Shown in pieces: positions 5,748 through 5,753 of a stretch of 5,753 nucleotides of DNA. Each line of letters begins with the position of its first letter. Within the stretch, counting starts at the first letter, position 1. Made by a program: the position numbers and the translations under genes. Source of the stretch: Bacteroidales bacterium UBA6207. GTDB taxonomy: Bacteria > Bacteroidota > Bacteroidia > Bacteroidales > F082. Location of the stretch: assembly GCA_002421995.1 (NCBI GenBank), contig DISP01000256.1, forward strand, positions 1 to 5,753, read 5' to 3'. The notes under the pieces are model-generated. The model did no database searches, had not been told where the DNA came from, and saw only the letters and a program-made list of their open reading frames with translations.

Positions 5748-5753
5748 ATGAAA
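5748..5753 (+). CDS. possible start of the next gene (partial)
   Basis: An ATG followed by AAA occupies the last six bases, preceded by an A-rich stretch typical of Bacteroidota translation starts. A Met-Lys opening would also suit an exported protein. Only two codons are visible. The preceding gap (5675-5747) has no convincing promoter; the nearest -7 match, GTTATTTG at 5708-5715, has two mismatches. Confidence 0.25.

Overview
The window looks like a chromosomal segment from a member of the Bacteroidota, of moderate-to-low GC. Two promoters carry the phylum's characteristic -7 element TAnnTTTG (TACTTTTG at 130-137 and at 3143-3150). Each has a TTG at the -33 position exactly 20 bp upstream, and Shine-Dalgarno sequences are mostly weak. 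The gene content (an ALDH4-type P5C dehydrogenase and a BlaI/M56 peptidase pair) fits this phylum. Genus cannot be told from the sequence. All recognised genes are on the + strand.

Layout. Positions 1-99 are the C-terminal end of an unrecognised gene. Next comes a well-formed promoter with a palindrome in the early leader, and then pruA (192-1820), the L-glutamate gamma-semialdehyde (P5C) dehydrogenase of proline breakdown. A 750-bp stretch (1821-2570) holds no convincing gene. Inside it is a roughly 170-bp island of about 50% GC that is open in overlapping frames on both strands but has no start codon, followed by an AT-rich half with an inverted repeat. A small hotdog-fold acyl-CoA thioesterase follows (2571-2996).

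The last module is a BlaI/MecI-type repressor (3172-3555) whose stop overlaps the start of an M56 (BlaR1-like) membrane metallopeptidase (3552-5618) as ATGA. Two matching 16-bp palindromes flank the promoter of this operon, and a strong rho-independent terminator closes it at 5639-5674. An ATG at the very end (5748) may open the next gene.

How they work together. The repressor and peptidase most likely form a signal-transduction pair. The repressor would bind the two palindromes and shut down its own operon. The peptidase would sense something outside the cytoplasm and, directly or indirectly, inactivate the repressor. The sensor part of the peptidase is not a penicillin-binding domain. It is a lysine/acid-rich, coiled-coil-containing extracytoplasmic region, so the signal is unlikely to be a beta-lactam and remains unknown. 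No effector gene belongs to the operon within the window. pruA and the thioesterase look like independent metabolic genes. The most interesting items are the operator architecture, the unusual sensor domain, the palindrome at the pruA start and the unexplained intergenic island.
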